NCBI GenBank assembly: GCA_003506735.1
Contig: DNYS01000109.1
Coordinates: 36,992-49,965, forward strand
From: Nitrospinota bacterium
GTDB lineage: Bacteria; UBA8248
DNA length: 12,974 nt
Direction: 5' to 3'
The notes beneath the pieces are model-generated. The model was not told the origin of the DNA and searched no databases. It was given only the letters and a program-made list of their open reading frames with translations. A program made the position numbers and the translations under genes. Below, piece by piece: positions 6,957 to 12,974 of the stretch (positions within the stretch are counted from its first letter, which is position 1; every line of letters starts with the position of its first letter).

Positions 6957-7598
6957 ATGGCAACGAAAACGAAAACGAAAAAAGCAGCAGGCCGTCCACG
7001 CAAATCAGGAAAGCTTCCCGTCAAAAAGAATCACATCAAAATTCCCGATATCCGGATCGGCGAGAAGGTCCGCACCCTTCGGAAAACGAGGGGCTACTCG
7101 ATTCAAAAGCTCTCCGATCTCTCGGGCGTTTCTCCCGCCGGAATTTATAAGATTGAAACCAACGGAATGGTCCCGACCGTCACGACCTTGGTGAAGCTGG
7201 CGACGGCCCTGGAGCGCCGCATGAGCCATTTCGTGGAGGAAGACGATGGGTATCCGGCCTTTCGCCATATCCGCAAAAAAGACCGAGCCGTTCTTTCGAG
7301 CAGCCAGGAGGGCCGGACCGAAGCGGTGGCCGAGCGGCTCAGCAGGGGCCGGCTCGTATCCGTCTACCGCACGCTGGAGCCGGGAAGCCGGAGCAAAAAC
7401 CCGCTGGTCCAGGCCGGCGGCGAATACCTGATTTATTGCCTCAAGGGAGAGTTGACCGTTTCCCGGGGGGATCAGACCTACCGGCTCAAGGAAGGCGATT
7501 CTTTTCATAGCGAATCGTCCGGACGGACCAATTTGGAAAACGCGGGCCGCCTGGCCGCCAAGTTTCTCGTCGTGAACACCATATCGCCGGTGGTTTGA
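6957..7598 (+). CDS. XRE-family transcriptional regulator with C-terminal cupin domain
   Basis: A 213-residue DNA-binding regulator. Residues 1-25 are strongly basic and contain AAGRPRKSGK (10-19), similar to an AT-hook. A helix-turn-helix of the XRE/Cro type covers about 34-92 (IGEKVRTLRKTRGYSIQKLS, then GVSPAGIYKIE in the recognition region). A small cupin sensor domain spans about 133-208, with LIYCLKGELTV and LKEGDSFHSESS. The HxH metal motif of enzymatic cupins is missing, so it more likely binds a small ligand without redox chemistry. The frame is open from GTG 6915, but ATG 6957 is preferred because the GAGGAAGGA run (6936-6944) precedes it; the 12-base spacing is long. By analogy with this regulator class, it may control the MFS transporter gene just downstream. 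Confidence 0.88.
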   Translation: MATKTKTKKAAGRPRKSGKLPVKKNHIKIPDIRIGEKVRTLRKTRGYSIQKLSDLSGVSPAGIYKIETNGMVPTVTTLVKLATALERRMSHFVEEDDGYPAFRHIRKKDRAVLSSSQEGRTEAVAERLSRGRLVSVYRTLEPGSRSKNPLVQAGGEYLIYCLKGELTVSRGDQTYRLKEGDSFHSESSGRTNLENAGRLAAKFLVVNTISPVV

Positions 7599-7747
7599 AC
7601 CCGCCGGTTCGAATCGATTCATCCTGTCCGCCGGCCGGCCGGCCGCGCCGCTCCGGAGGGGGGGGGGATTCGGCGGAGCGCTCCCGTCCCCTCCGCCCCC
7701 CGCCGCTGGAATTCGGCGGGGCAGCGCCTCATGAGGCAAGGGGGCGG
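7599..7747 (+). other. Intergenic region between regulator and transporter, with G10 tract
   Basis: The region contains a repeated CCGG run (CCGGCCGGCCGGCC, 7631-7644), a run of ten G residues (7658-7667) and C-rich stretches at 7687-7703 that could pair with it. Upstream in-frame TTG and GTG codons could extend the transporter into this region, but the implied residues are Pro/Arg/Gly-rich with no family resemblance, so it is treated as non-coding. A seven-codon reading frame, ATGAGGCAAGGGGGCGGTTGA (7731-7751), overlaps the transporter start. Confidence 0.4.
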
Positions 7748-8980
7748 TTGAATAAACGTCTCCCGGACCCGCCCTCCGAGACCAGTCCGCGTTACTATGG
7801 ATGGGTCATCGTCGGCCTGACGTTCATCACGATGGCCGTCGGCGGCTCCATCGTCAGCACCTTTCCGGTTTTCTACGTCACCTTTCTCGAAGAGTTCGGG
7901 TGGTCGCGGGCCGATACGGCCCTGGCTTTTTCCACCTCGATGGTGACGTTCGCCCTGGCCGCCGGCCCCATCGGCGCCCTCATCGACCGATTCGGCCCCA
8001 AAATCGTCATCCCCACGGGGGTGGTGGTGCTGGCTGCGGGCCTGGTCCTGATGTCCGCCGTTACGAGCCGGTTTACGCTCTATTTGTATTACGGGGTGTT
8101 CGTCGCGCTCGGAGTCACCCTGATCGGCATGATTCCGACGAGCACCATCGTCAGCCGGTGGTTCGTCAAAAGGCGCGCGACCGCCCTGGGCATCGTCCAT
8201 TCGGGGAGGAGCGCCGGAAGCCTGATCCTCGTGCCGCTCTCGGCGCTTTTGATCGGATGGTACGGCTGGCGCTCGGCCTATCTGTTCATCGCCGCCGCAG
8301 TCATCGTGCTCCTTCTTCCGCTCAACCTGATTTTTCACCGGCCCTGGCCTGAGCCGCCGGAAACGGGGTTTCCCGCCGGGGAGGTGGAAAACTGGACCCT
8401 TGCCCAGGCGCTCCGGGACCGTGCGTTCTGGCTCATGTTTTTCTCGGGCGTATTCCAGGGGGCTTCGTTCAGCATCGTGGGCGTCCATCAGGTGGCGCAC
8501 ATGGTGGACGTGGGGTTCACGAAAATCATGGCGGCGTGGCTGCTGGGTTTTCTGGCGATCATGCGGGCCAGCGGCGGCATCGGCGGAGGGTGGATCGGCG
8601 ACCGCCTGGGGCGGCGGAGAACCTTCGTGGTCTCCAGCCTGGTCGGGCTCGCCGGCGTGGCCTGCCTGATGTTCGTTACGGCGGACCGCTGGCCGCTCGC
8701 CTATTTATTTATCGTCCTTTACGGAGTGGGGGCGGGCGCGCGCGGAACTTCGTTTATCTCGCTCAAGGCGGATATTTTTCCGGGGAAAAGTTTCGGCCGC
8801 ATCCTGGGGTTCAGCCAGGTGGGGGCCGGACTGGCCTCGGGCCTGGGGCCGTGGGTGGCGGGGTACATCTTCGATATGACGGGGACCTACCGCTACGCCT
8901 TCGTGCTGGTGTTGGCGATGAACCTCCTGTCGATCGCCACCGGCATCGCGGCCACCCGCCGGGTCGCCCCGCAGGGCTGA
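7748..8980 (+). CDS. MFS transporter, monocarboxylate/oxalate-formate antiporter-like
   Basis: A 410-residue integral membrane protein with the twelve-helix pattern of the major facilitator superfamily. The N-terminal RYYGWVIVGLTFITM (15-29) is characteristic of the oxalate/formate antiporter and monocarboxylate transporter branch. Loop 2-3 carries motif A, GALIDRFGPK (76-85), and the second half has its counterpart GDRLGRRR (284-291). A cytoplasmic loop of about 25 residues (about 195-225) separates the halves. The likely substrate is a small organic acid or its derivative, moved across the inner membrane. Start TTG 7748 is chosen because it gives the usual short N-terminal tail before the first helix; the AAGGGGG upstream is only three bases away and GAGG is eleven away, so the start is uncertain. 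The gene follows the XRE-cupin regulator and is probably controlled by it. Confidence 0.85.
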   Translation: MNKRLPDPPSETSPRYYGWVIVGLTFITMAVGGSIVSTFPVFYVTFLEEFGWSRADTALAFSTSMVTFALAAGPIGALIDRFGPKIVIPTGVVVLAAGLVLMSAVTSRFTLYLYYGVFVALGVTLIGMIPTSTIVSRWFVKRRATALGIVHSGRSAGSLILVPLSALLIGWYGWRSAYLFIAAAVIVLLLPLNLIFHRPWPEPPETGFPAGEVENWTLAQALRDRAFWLMFFSGVFQGASFSIVGVHQVAHMVDVGFTKIMAAWLLGFLAIMRASGGIGGGWIGDRLGRRRTFVVSSLVGLAGVACLMFVTADRWPLAYLFIVLYGVGAGARGTSFISLKADIFPGKSFGRILGFSQVGAGLASGLGPWVAGYIFDMTGTYRYAFVLVLAMNLLSIATGIAATRRVAPQG

Positions 8981-9008
8981 TCGGCGGCCTCCGCAAGTCG
9001 GGCAAACC

Positions 9009-9035
9009 CGCGGCCTCTGGATGAAAGGGGCCGCG
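9009..9035. terminator. GC-rich hairpin between convergent genes
   Basis: CGCGGCCTC (9009-9017) pairs with GGGGCCGCG (9027-9035): nine pairs including one U-G, with a nine-base loop. It sits in the 81-base gap between the MFS gene (+) and the cytidylate-kinase-like gene (-), where a bidirectional terminator is expected. Neither side has a T tract, so it may act as a transcript 3'-end stabiliser or a Rho-assisted site. Confidence 0.4.
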
Positions 9036-9061
9036 CCGCTACCGGGGAGGGCTTTTCCGGA

Positions 9062-9643
9062 TCAATCGCTCTGGAGGGATGGGGTTCTCATTTCCCCGAG
9101 CATGAGCGGGACGATATCGCATATCTCTTCCGGGGAGGTTCGATCGATGTTGATGACGGCGTGGTAGAGCTTGGGGTCCGAAAAATCCGCCTTGAAAAAA
9201 TAGTTCGAGAACAGGCTCTGGTTGCGGTCGGTGGTTTCGACGATCTCCTCGGCCTGGACGCGGGGCACCCCGGCCGAACTCATGATGTGGCGGGTGCGCG
9301 ACTCGTCCGAGCCCACGATCCGCAGATGAAAAACATCGGGGCAATCCTTGAGCAGGATCTGGCCCCCCCAACCGCCGATGACGACATTGCCGGCCCGGGC
9401 GGCTTCTTCCATCACCTCCCGAATCGTTTCGCTCACCTTCGCGCGGTTCAAGCCGAAGAGCCGATCGACCAGCTTCGGGGGGCGGCCCTCAATCCGCTCC
9501 AGGTCGATGTCCAGCCCGCGCTCGCGGCAGGCCGCGACCAGCTCGTCGATATACATAAAGCTGTAGCCGAGCTTCTCGGAAATTTTTTGAGCGATGGCGA
9601 TTCCGCCGGTGCCGTACTGGCGCGAGATGGTGATGACCGCCAT
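9062..9643 (-). CDS. Cytidylate-kinase-like family protein
   Basis: A 193-residue protein of the family often annotated 'cytidylate kinase-like' (Pfam Cytidylate_kin2). It opens with ITISRQYGTGGIAIAQKISE (4-23), the modified P-loop of this family, in which the GxGG turn lacks the usual Gly-Lys-Ser/Thr of classical nucleotide kinases. LGYSFMYIDELV follows (25-36), then GNVVIGGWGGQILL (85-98), and HLRIV (106-110) leads into the Arg-rich lid region (116-119). The fold is that of NMP kinases, but activity on CMP is unproven for the family. ATG 9643 has GGAGG eight bases upstream, a clear start. It lies about 100 bases downstream of the YihY/BrkB gene on the same strand and could be transcribed with it. 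Confidence 0.85.
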   Translation of the reverse strand: MAVITISRQYGTGGIAIAQKISEKLGYSFMYIDELVAACRERGLDIDLERIEGRPPKLVDRLFGLNRAKVSETIREVMEEAARAGNVVIGGWGGQILLKDCPDVFHLRIVGSDESRTRHIMSSAGVPRVQAEEIVETTDRNQSLFSNYFFKADFSDPKLYHAVINIDRTSPEEICDIVPLMLGEMRTPSLQSD

Positions 9644-9693
9644 GATCGCATCCTCCCAGTGTGCCGAACTCCGTAGCGGTTTTCGTGTTTCCC

Positions 9694-9741
9694 GCGGCCT
9701 CGGGATTCCCTGTGGCCTCGGGCGATCCGCGGCCTGTGATC
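9694..9741. repeat. Three imperfect short tandem repeats
   Basis: The gap between the two minus-strand genes carries GCGGCCTCGGG (from 9694), GTGGCCTCGGG (from 9712) and GCGGCCTGTGA (from 9729), spaced 18 and 17 bases. CCGCGG occurs at both ends of the block (9692-9697 and 9727-9732). The copies are degenerate. They could be a remnant of local duplication or a protein-binding array; nothing else is evident in the gap. Confidence 0.35.
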
Positions 9742-9744
9742 GGG

Positions 9745-11085
9745 CTAGGTAGCGGGCAGAGCGTCCTGCGCCCCAGCGGCGCTCTCTACCCCATCCGCTC
9801 CCTTGCCGGCAAGCAGTTCCTCGAGCGTAATTCCCTCGAGGGCCGCGCGGCGCCCCTGGTTCATTCTGCGTAGAAGCTCCGATGCACCGGCGAATTCGGG
9901 GTCCTTCACCGGAGACGGCTCATCTTCGATGGCCTCGAAAATCTCGACCGCCGCGATCGCGGCCGTGCTTCGCGCCGGAATGAGATGTCCTTCCTCTTCC
10001 GTCTCGGCCACAAGTCCGCTTTTCTTCAAGCGATATACGACAGTGTTCAAGATTTCCGCCGGATAGTCCAGCTTTTTTTCGAGCTGGCCGAGGGTCCAGG
10101 GCGGCTCGCGCGTCGCCGCCCGGCGGGCGAGGGCGCTCATCACCAGCAGGGCCGCCTCCCAGCCGGAGCCCTCCGCCTGGAGGGCCTCCCCGACGCCGGC
10201 CCGCGCCGGCAGCCCCTCGACAAGGGCCGCGAGGCCCGCCGCGTAGAACAGAATGCACCACCCGAGATAGATCCAGACCATCAGGATGGGAAGCTGGGCC
10301 AGGGCGCCGTAGATGGCCATCTTGCCCGCGAATCCCACCTGCACGCTCACGTAGACCCATTGCAGGATGAACATCAGCACCCCGCCGACCGTCCCCCCGG
10401 CGAGGCTGGGGATCAGCCGGACCGGCCTGTTCGGGAGCACGATCAGCATCAGCGTGACCAGGAAAATCGATCCCACCAGCGGAACCAGCTTGAGAAGGAG
10501 CTCCGCCCCGGTGGTCAGGAACCAGTAGGAGCCCAGGGAGGCGATAAATCCCCGGATCTTAAACAGCGTCGTCGAGCTGACGATGATGGCGAGCAGGAGC
10601 GGAGTGAAAAAAATGAGGCTGAAATAGTCGGTGAACTTGCGGACCAGGGGGCGCGCCTTCCGCACCCCGAACATGACGTTTAGCGAGCGCTCCACCGTGT
10701 TGAGGGTGAGGATGATGCTCACGAGGAAGACCCCCAGCCCGGTCGCGCCCAGGGTCTTGAAGTTGACCTTGGCGATGAAGGCGAAGAGTTTTTCCCGGAT
10801 ATCGGTGTTGAACACGGGGCCGAGCTGGGCCAGGATGTACTCGTAGATACCTTGGTCGAAGCCCAGCCCCCGGAGGATGGCGAAGCCGAACGCCATAATC
10901 GGAACGATGGCGAGCAGGGTCGTATAGGTCAGCGCGGCGGCCCGGAGCGGGGCCTGGCCCGAGTAGAACCGCACAAGCGCCAATACGGGCAGCCGGAGCG
11001 CGGCGTTTCCCTCCCGGAGGAGGCGCCAGAGTTCTTCCCGGATGCGCGGGATGCTTATCGGCAAAAGATGGCCCCTCTCGCTCAA
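9745..11085 (-). CDS. YihY/BrkB-family inner-membrane protein with C-terminal winged-helix-like domain
   Basis: A 446-residue protein. Residues about 25-295 are the YihY/virulence factor BrkB domain, with the family's amphipathic N-terminal helix and AAALTYTTLLAIVPIM (49-64). Six membrane segments lie at about 48-74, 112-130, 154-172, 196-217, 226-250 and 262-290. The family was once called ribonuclease BN, but that RNase activity belongs to another protein; its true function is unknown, possibly transport or lipid-related. Residues about 306-375 form a cytoplasmic domain that resembles a winged helix (WTLGQLEKKLDYPAEILNTV, then a strand pair near 358-369). The remaining tail is acidic and probably flexible. 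Start TTG 11085 is backed by GGAGGA six bases upstream. Many family members are about 290 residues, so this is an extended form. Confidence 0.88.
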   Translation of the reverse strand: MSERGHLLPISIPRIREELWRLLREGNAALRLPVLALVRFYSGQAPLRAAALTYTTLLAIVPIMAFGFAILRGLGFDQGIYEYILAQLGPVFNTDIREKLFAFIAKVNFKTLGATGLGVFLVSIILTLNTVERSLNVMFGVRKARPLVRKFTDYFSLIFFTPLLLAIIVSSTTLFKIRGFIASLGSYWFLTTGAELLLKLVPLVGSIFLVTLMLIVLPNRPVRLIPSLAGGTVGGVLMFILQWVYVSVQVGFAGKMAIYGALAQLPILMVWIYLGWCILFYAAGLAALVEGLPARAGVGEALQAEGSGWEAALLVMSALARRAATREPPWTLGQLEKKLDYPAEILNTVVYRLKKSGLVAETEEEGHLIPARSTAAIAAVEIFEAIEDEPSPVKDPEFAGASELLRRMNQGRRAALEGITLEELLAGKGADGVESAAGAQDALPAT

Positions 11086-11265
11086 TCGTTTTCCTCCGGG
11101 ACAGAGCGCCGCATATTTGTCCCGCCTCCCCGCCTCGGGGGCGCGGGAGGCCGCCGGGCGGCGGGGAAACGATCATCCCAGCTTCGCCCGAATCCCGCAA
11201 GGGGTTTATTTTCCGCGATGTGCCGGATTCCGGGCCGGGAGGCCCGCCGCCGCCGGGAGAGCCGG
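11086..11265. promoter_or_regulatory. Divergent intergenic region with strong hairpin
   Basis: The 180 bases between two divergent genes must hold their promoters, but no clear hexamer pair is seen on either strand. A near-perfect hairpin spans 11124-11151: GCCTCCC pairs with GGGAGGC and, inside it, CGCC with GGCG, with one bulged C and a five-base loop. A second, smaller one (CCGCC/GGCGG, 11151-11164) follows. The larger would lie about 40 bases upstream of the YihY/BrkB start if transcribed leftward. Confidence 0.4.
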
Positions 11266-11829
11266 ATGATATCACCCGAAGAGTTGATGACCCGCCTCGG
11301 GGTGTTGACCCGCCTGTACGCCGCCAGCGAGGAGACCGTCTTCGGCGCCCTCAACGACAAGGACAGCGGGCTCTTTTTCGCCATCGCCCGCGCGGGCGGA
11401 AACTTCCTCTGGCGGGCGGAAAGCCCGGTGGGCTGGGCCCTGTCGCCCCCGCTCCTCTGGGGCGGGCTCTGCATCGCCGGAACCAGCACGGCCGGCATGA
11501 GCCGGAGCGAGGATGGGGGAGAGTTCGCCACCGTCGATTGGCGGCGCGGCGGCGCCGTCATCGCCTTCGGGGCCGGGGACGGGGAGGTGCGCTTTCTGGA
11601 CGAGCGGTGCGGCATTGTGCGCGAGACCCCGCGCGCCGAGGGGGACCTTCTCATCGTCCGGGGCGAAATCCGCATTGGCGGGTTCCGGAACGATGCACCC
11701 TGGTCGAGCTCCGCCGAGGTCGAGAGCCGCTTCGCCCTGCCCTCCGGGGAGCTCATCTCCCGCCGCGCCCGGGGCGATGTCCGCCCCGAGGATTTTAGCG
11801 GCGAGCCCCCGCCCGGCGCGTGGGAGTAG
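11266..11829 (+). CDS. Hypothetical protein, 187 residues
   Basis: I do not recognise this protein. The frame has the strong G/C third-position bias of real genes here, while the overlapping opposite-strand frame reads as low-complexity Ser/Arg/Pro sequence. It has no signal peptide or membrane segment and looks soluble and cytoplasmic. The N-terminal 25 residues are probably helical (ISPEELMTRLGVLTRLYAAS). The rest alternates short hydrophobic and polar stretches (GLFFAIARAGG, GGAVIAFGAGDGEVRFLD, GDLLIVRGEIRIGGF), suggesting a mostly beta fold. One Cys at 69 and one at 115. The C-terminal about 25 residues are Pro/Gly/Glu-rich and probably disordered. ATG 11266 is chosen for GGGAGA five bases upstream; an in-frame ATG at 11218 would add 16 very basic residues. 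It diverges from the YihY/BrkB gene and converges on the MBL gene. Confidence 0.7.
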   Translation: MISPEELMTRLGVLTRLYAASEETVFGALNDKDSGLFFAIARAGGNFLWRAESPVGWALSPPLLWGGLCIAGTSTAGMSRSEDGGEFATVDWRRGGAVIAFGAGDGEVRFLDERCGIVRETPRAEGDLLIVRGEIRIGGFRNDAPWSSSAEVESRFALPSGELISRRARGDVRPEDFSGEPPPGAWE

Positions 11830-11876
11830 CTATCCCGCCTGCCGGCCGCTCCCAAGAACGACAGCGCGGAAATTTC

Positions 11877-12752
11877 CTACCGCTTTTTCCTCAAATCCCT
11901 GGCCATCTTGAGCGCGTTGTTGGGCACGTTCTGGGCACGGAACCATTTGGCGTACTCGGGCATCCGGACGGCCTTGGCCGCTTTCGCGGGAGTCCCGTGT
12001 TTTTGGAGCGCCGCCCCGGTCCGGCTCTTGAGCCGGTTGAGGAAGGTTTTTACCTCCTCGATGACTCCGCCCCCGCGCGGGGGCAGGGGCCCGTGGCCGG
12101 GGACGATGTATTTCACCGGAAATTTCTTGAGGAGGGCGAGGGCCGGAATCCAGTTAAGAAAATCCCCGAGCCGGTTCACCGGGTGGGTCCGGTAGGTGAG
12201 CAGGTCGCCCGCGAAGAGGACGCCCTCTTCGGGCATCCAGATTACGCTGTCCCCCTTGGTGTGGGAGTGGTCGATGTAGATCATCTGGAACAGCCGGCCG
12301 CCGTAGCGGATGTCGATCTGCTCATCGAAGGTGACCATGGGCGGAGCGATGGGGAGCTTGCCGATCAGGTGCTTGACGCTGGGTCCGCGCCCGTCCATCT
12401 GCTTGACCCAGTTGCCCGAGGCGTACTCGCGCTCCATCTCCTCACGGATGATATCGACGCCGAACGAGATAGCTCCCCGCTTGGTGTAGTAGGCGTTGTC
12501 GGCGGTGTGGTCGAAGTTGTGGTGGGTGTTGAGGACGAGTCCCGCATCTTGGCGCGTGATGCGGCGCATGCCCGCGAGAAACGGTTTTCTGACCCGGATG
12601 TCGTTGTCGATGACGACGGGTCTGCCGCTCGTGGTGATGAGGCCGAAGTTTGTCCGCCCGCCGCCGCCGATGTAAGCGTAGACGCCGTTCGTGACCTTGA
12701 CCATTCCTTCGGTTTTCGCGGGTGCGGGCATGACCTTCGCTCGGCTTGCCAT
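11877..12752 (-). CDS. MBL-fold metallo-hydrolase with atypical HHNFDH metal motif
   Basis: A 291-residue metallo-beta-lactamase-fold protein. The first metal motif reads NTHHNFDHTADN (75-86): in the usual HxHxDH, the second His is Asn79, while His77, Asp81 and His82 are present. The other ligands are in place: His164 in HSHTKGD, Asp183 in LFAGDLL and His220 in VPGHG. The family includes glyoxalase II-like thioesterases, lactonases, sulfatases and beta-lactamases; the substrate here is not evident. Residues 236-291 form a basic, helical C-terminal extension ending DLRKKR. There is no obvious signal peptide. The start at ATG 12752 is strongly supported by AAGGAG seven bases upstream, in preference to Met17. 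Only 29 bases separate it from the cupin gene upstream, so both are probably one transcript. Confidence 0.88.
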   Translation of the reverse strand: MASRAKVMPAPAKTEGMVKVTNGVYAYIGGGGRTNFGLITTSGRPVVIDNDIRVRKPFLAGMRRITRQDAGLVLNTHHNFDHTADNAYYTKRGAISFGVDIIREEMEREYASGNWVKQMDGRGPSVKHLIGKLPIAPPMVTFDEQIDIRYGGRLFQMIYIDHSHTKGDSVIWMPEEGVLFAGDLLTYRTHPVNRLGDFLNWIPALALLKKFPVKYIVPGHGPLPPRGGGVIEEVKTFLNRLKSRTGAALQKHGTPAKAAKAVRMPEYAKWFRAQNVPNNALKMARDLRKKR

Positions 12753-12781
12753 GAAAGATCTCCTTTTAAAACGAGGCTGGA

Positions 12782-12974
12782 TTAAATCTCGATCCCGGGC
12801 GCAAGCTCGGTGCGCCCGGGATCCGCTTTATCGGTTTCGGGAATGAAAAAGCCGAGCCGCCCGCTCGCGCCGCCGCCCCGGTTCGCCGCGCCGTGGAGGG
12901 TTCCGGCCGGGACGGTGAGGGTGCCGCCCGGCGCGCAGGCCATCCGTTCCTCCCCCGGGAGGGCGGCGGGGGTC
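12782..12974 (-). CDS. Cupin-domain protein, C-terminal fragment
   Basis: An open frame on the minus strand enters from the right edge and ends at TAA (12782-12784), leaving the last 63 residues. It contains APGGTLTVPAGTLHGAANRG, the second conserved cupin motif (PxGxxHxxxN) with its His metal ligand, then GRLGFFIPE and a polar tail. Cupins of this kind are small metal-binding beta barrels acting as dioxygenases, isomerases or ligand sensors; the first motif and the N-terminus are outside the window, so the function cannot be stated. It lies directly upstream of the MBL hydrolase gene, suggesting a two-gene operon in which both products may act on one substrate. Confidence 0.75.
   Translation of the reverse strand, partial: TPAALPGEERMACAPGGTLTVPAGTLHGAANRGGGASGRLGFFIPETDKADPGRTELAPGIEI
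12791..12823 (-). repeat. Perfect 12-bp inverted repeat at the end of the cupin gene
   Basis: GATCCCGGGCGC (12791-12802) and GCGCCCGGGATC (12812-12823) are exact reverse complements with a nine-base loop. They lie within the last fourteen codons of the cupin gene, just before the MBL gene. Read leftward, the hairpin is followed by GAGATTTAATCC, too poor in T for a classical terminator. It could be an attenuator, an RNA-processing or stabilising element within the operon, or a protein-binding palindrome. Confidence 0.6.

Noticed and set aside
9062..9643. True cytidylate kinase (Cmk)
   Set aside because: The P-loop lacks the Gly-Lys-Ser/Thr of Cmk and the sequence follows the cytidylate-kinase-like family instead, so the symbol cmk was not assigned.
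11082..11855. Minus-strand frame opposite the 187-residue hypothetical protein
   Set aside because: Composition is Ser/Arg/Pro low complexity; the plus frame has the stronger codon bias and a ribosome binding site.
11820..12785. Long plus-strand frame opposite the MBL hydrolase
   Set aside because: The minus frame carries clear MBL motifs and a strong Shine-Dalgarno sequence; the plus frame is a shadow.
1..12974. Mobile element, defence system or CRISPR array
   Set aside because: No transposase, integrase, nuclease-helicase cassette or regularly spaced repeat was seen; the genes are ordinary chromosomal functions.

Overview
The window is high-GC bacterial DNA (strong G/C preference at third codon positions). 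It has tightly packed genes on both strands, several non-ATG starts (GTG or TTG) backed by good Shine-Dalgarno sequences, and a free-standing dnaN. It holds no rRNA, tRNA, CRISPR array, transposase or phage gene. The gene set (TupABC-type tungstate importer, LmbE-type deacetylase, LysM lytic transglycosylase, cytidylate-kinase-like protein, YihY/BrkB protein, MBL hydrolase) fits a chromosomal segment of a Gram-negative-type, probably uncultured lineage such as a deltaproteobacterial or Tectomicrobia-like group. That placement is inference only.

Layout. Positions 1-2456 (+) hold a tungstate/molybdate-type ABC importer: the C-terminus of the binding protein TupA, a TauE/SafE-family membrane exporter placed between tupA and tupB, then TupB and TupC joined by a 1-base stop/start overlap. 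A terminator-like hairpin sits on the tupA stop codon. A 15-base G tract lies just before the tupB ribosome-binding region. Positions 2429-3199 (-) hold a PIG-L/LmbE zinc deacetylase that converges on tupC and overlaps its 3' end. A short AT-rich divergent region separates it from a secreted lytic murein transglycosylase with three LysM domains (3381-5441, +). Next come the beta sliding clamp dnaN (5681-6778) with a structured leader, an XRE-cupin regulator with an AT-hook-like tail (6957-7598), and an MFS carboxylate-type transporter (7748-8980) it may control.

Positions 9062-11085 (-) carry a cytidylate-kinase-like protein and a YihY/BrkB membrane protein with a C-terminal winged-helix-like extension. 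Diverging from them is an unrecognised 187-residue protein (11266-11829, +). The right end (-) has an MBL-fold hydrolase preceded by the C-terminus of a cupin protein, probably co-transcribed, with a perfect 12-bp inverted repeat in the last codons of the cupin gene.

No clearly new multi-gene system is evident. The points most worth following are the MBL protein whose metal motif reads HHNFDH instead of HxHxDH, the exporter inserted in the tup operon with its flanking hairpin and G tract, the inverted repeat at the cupin-MBL junction, and the orphan protein at 11266.
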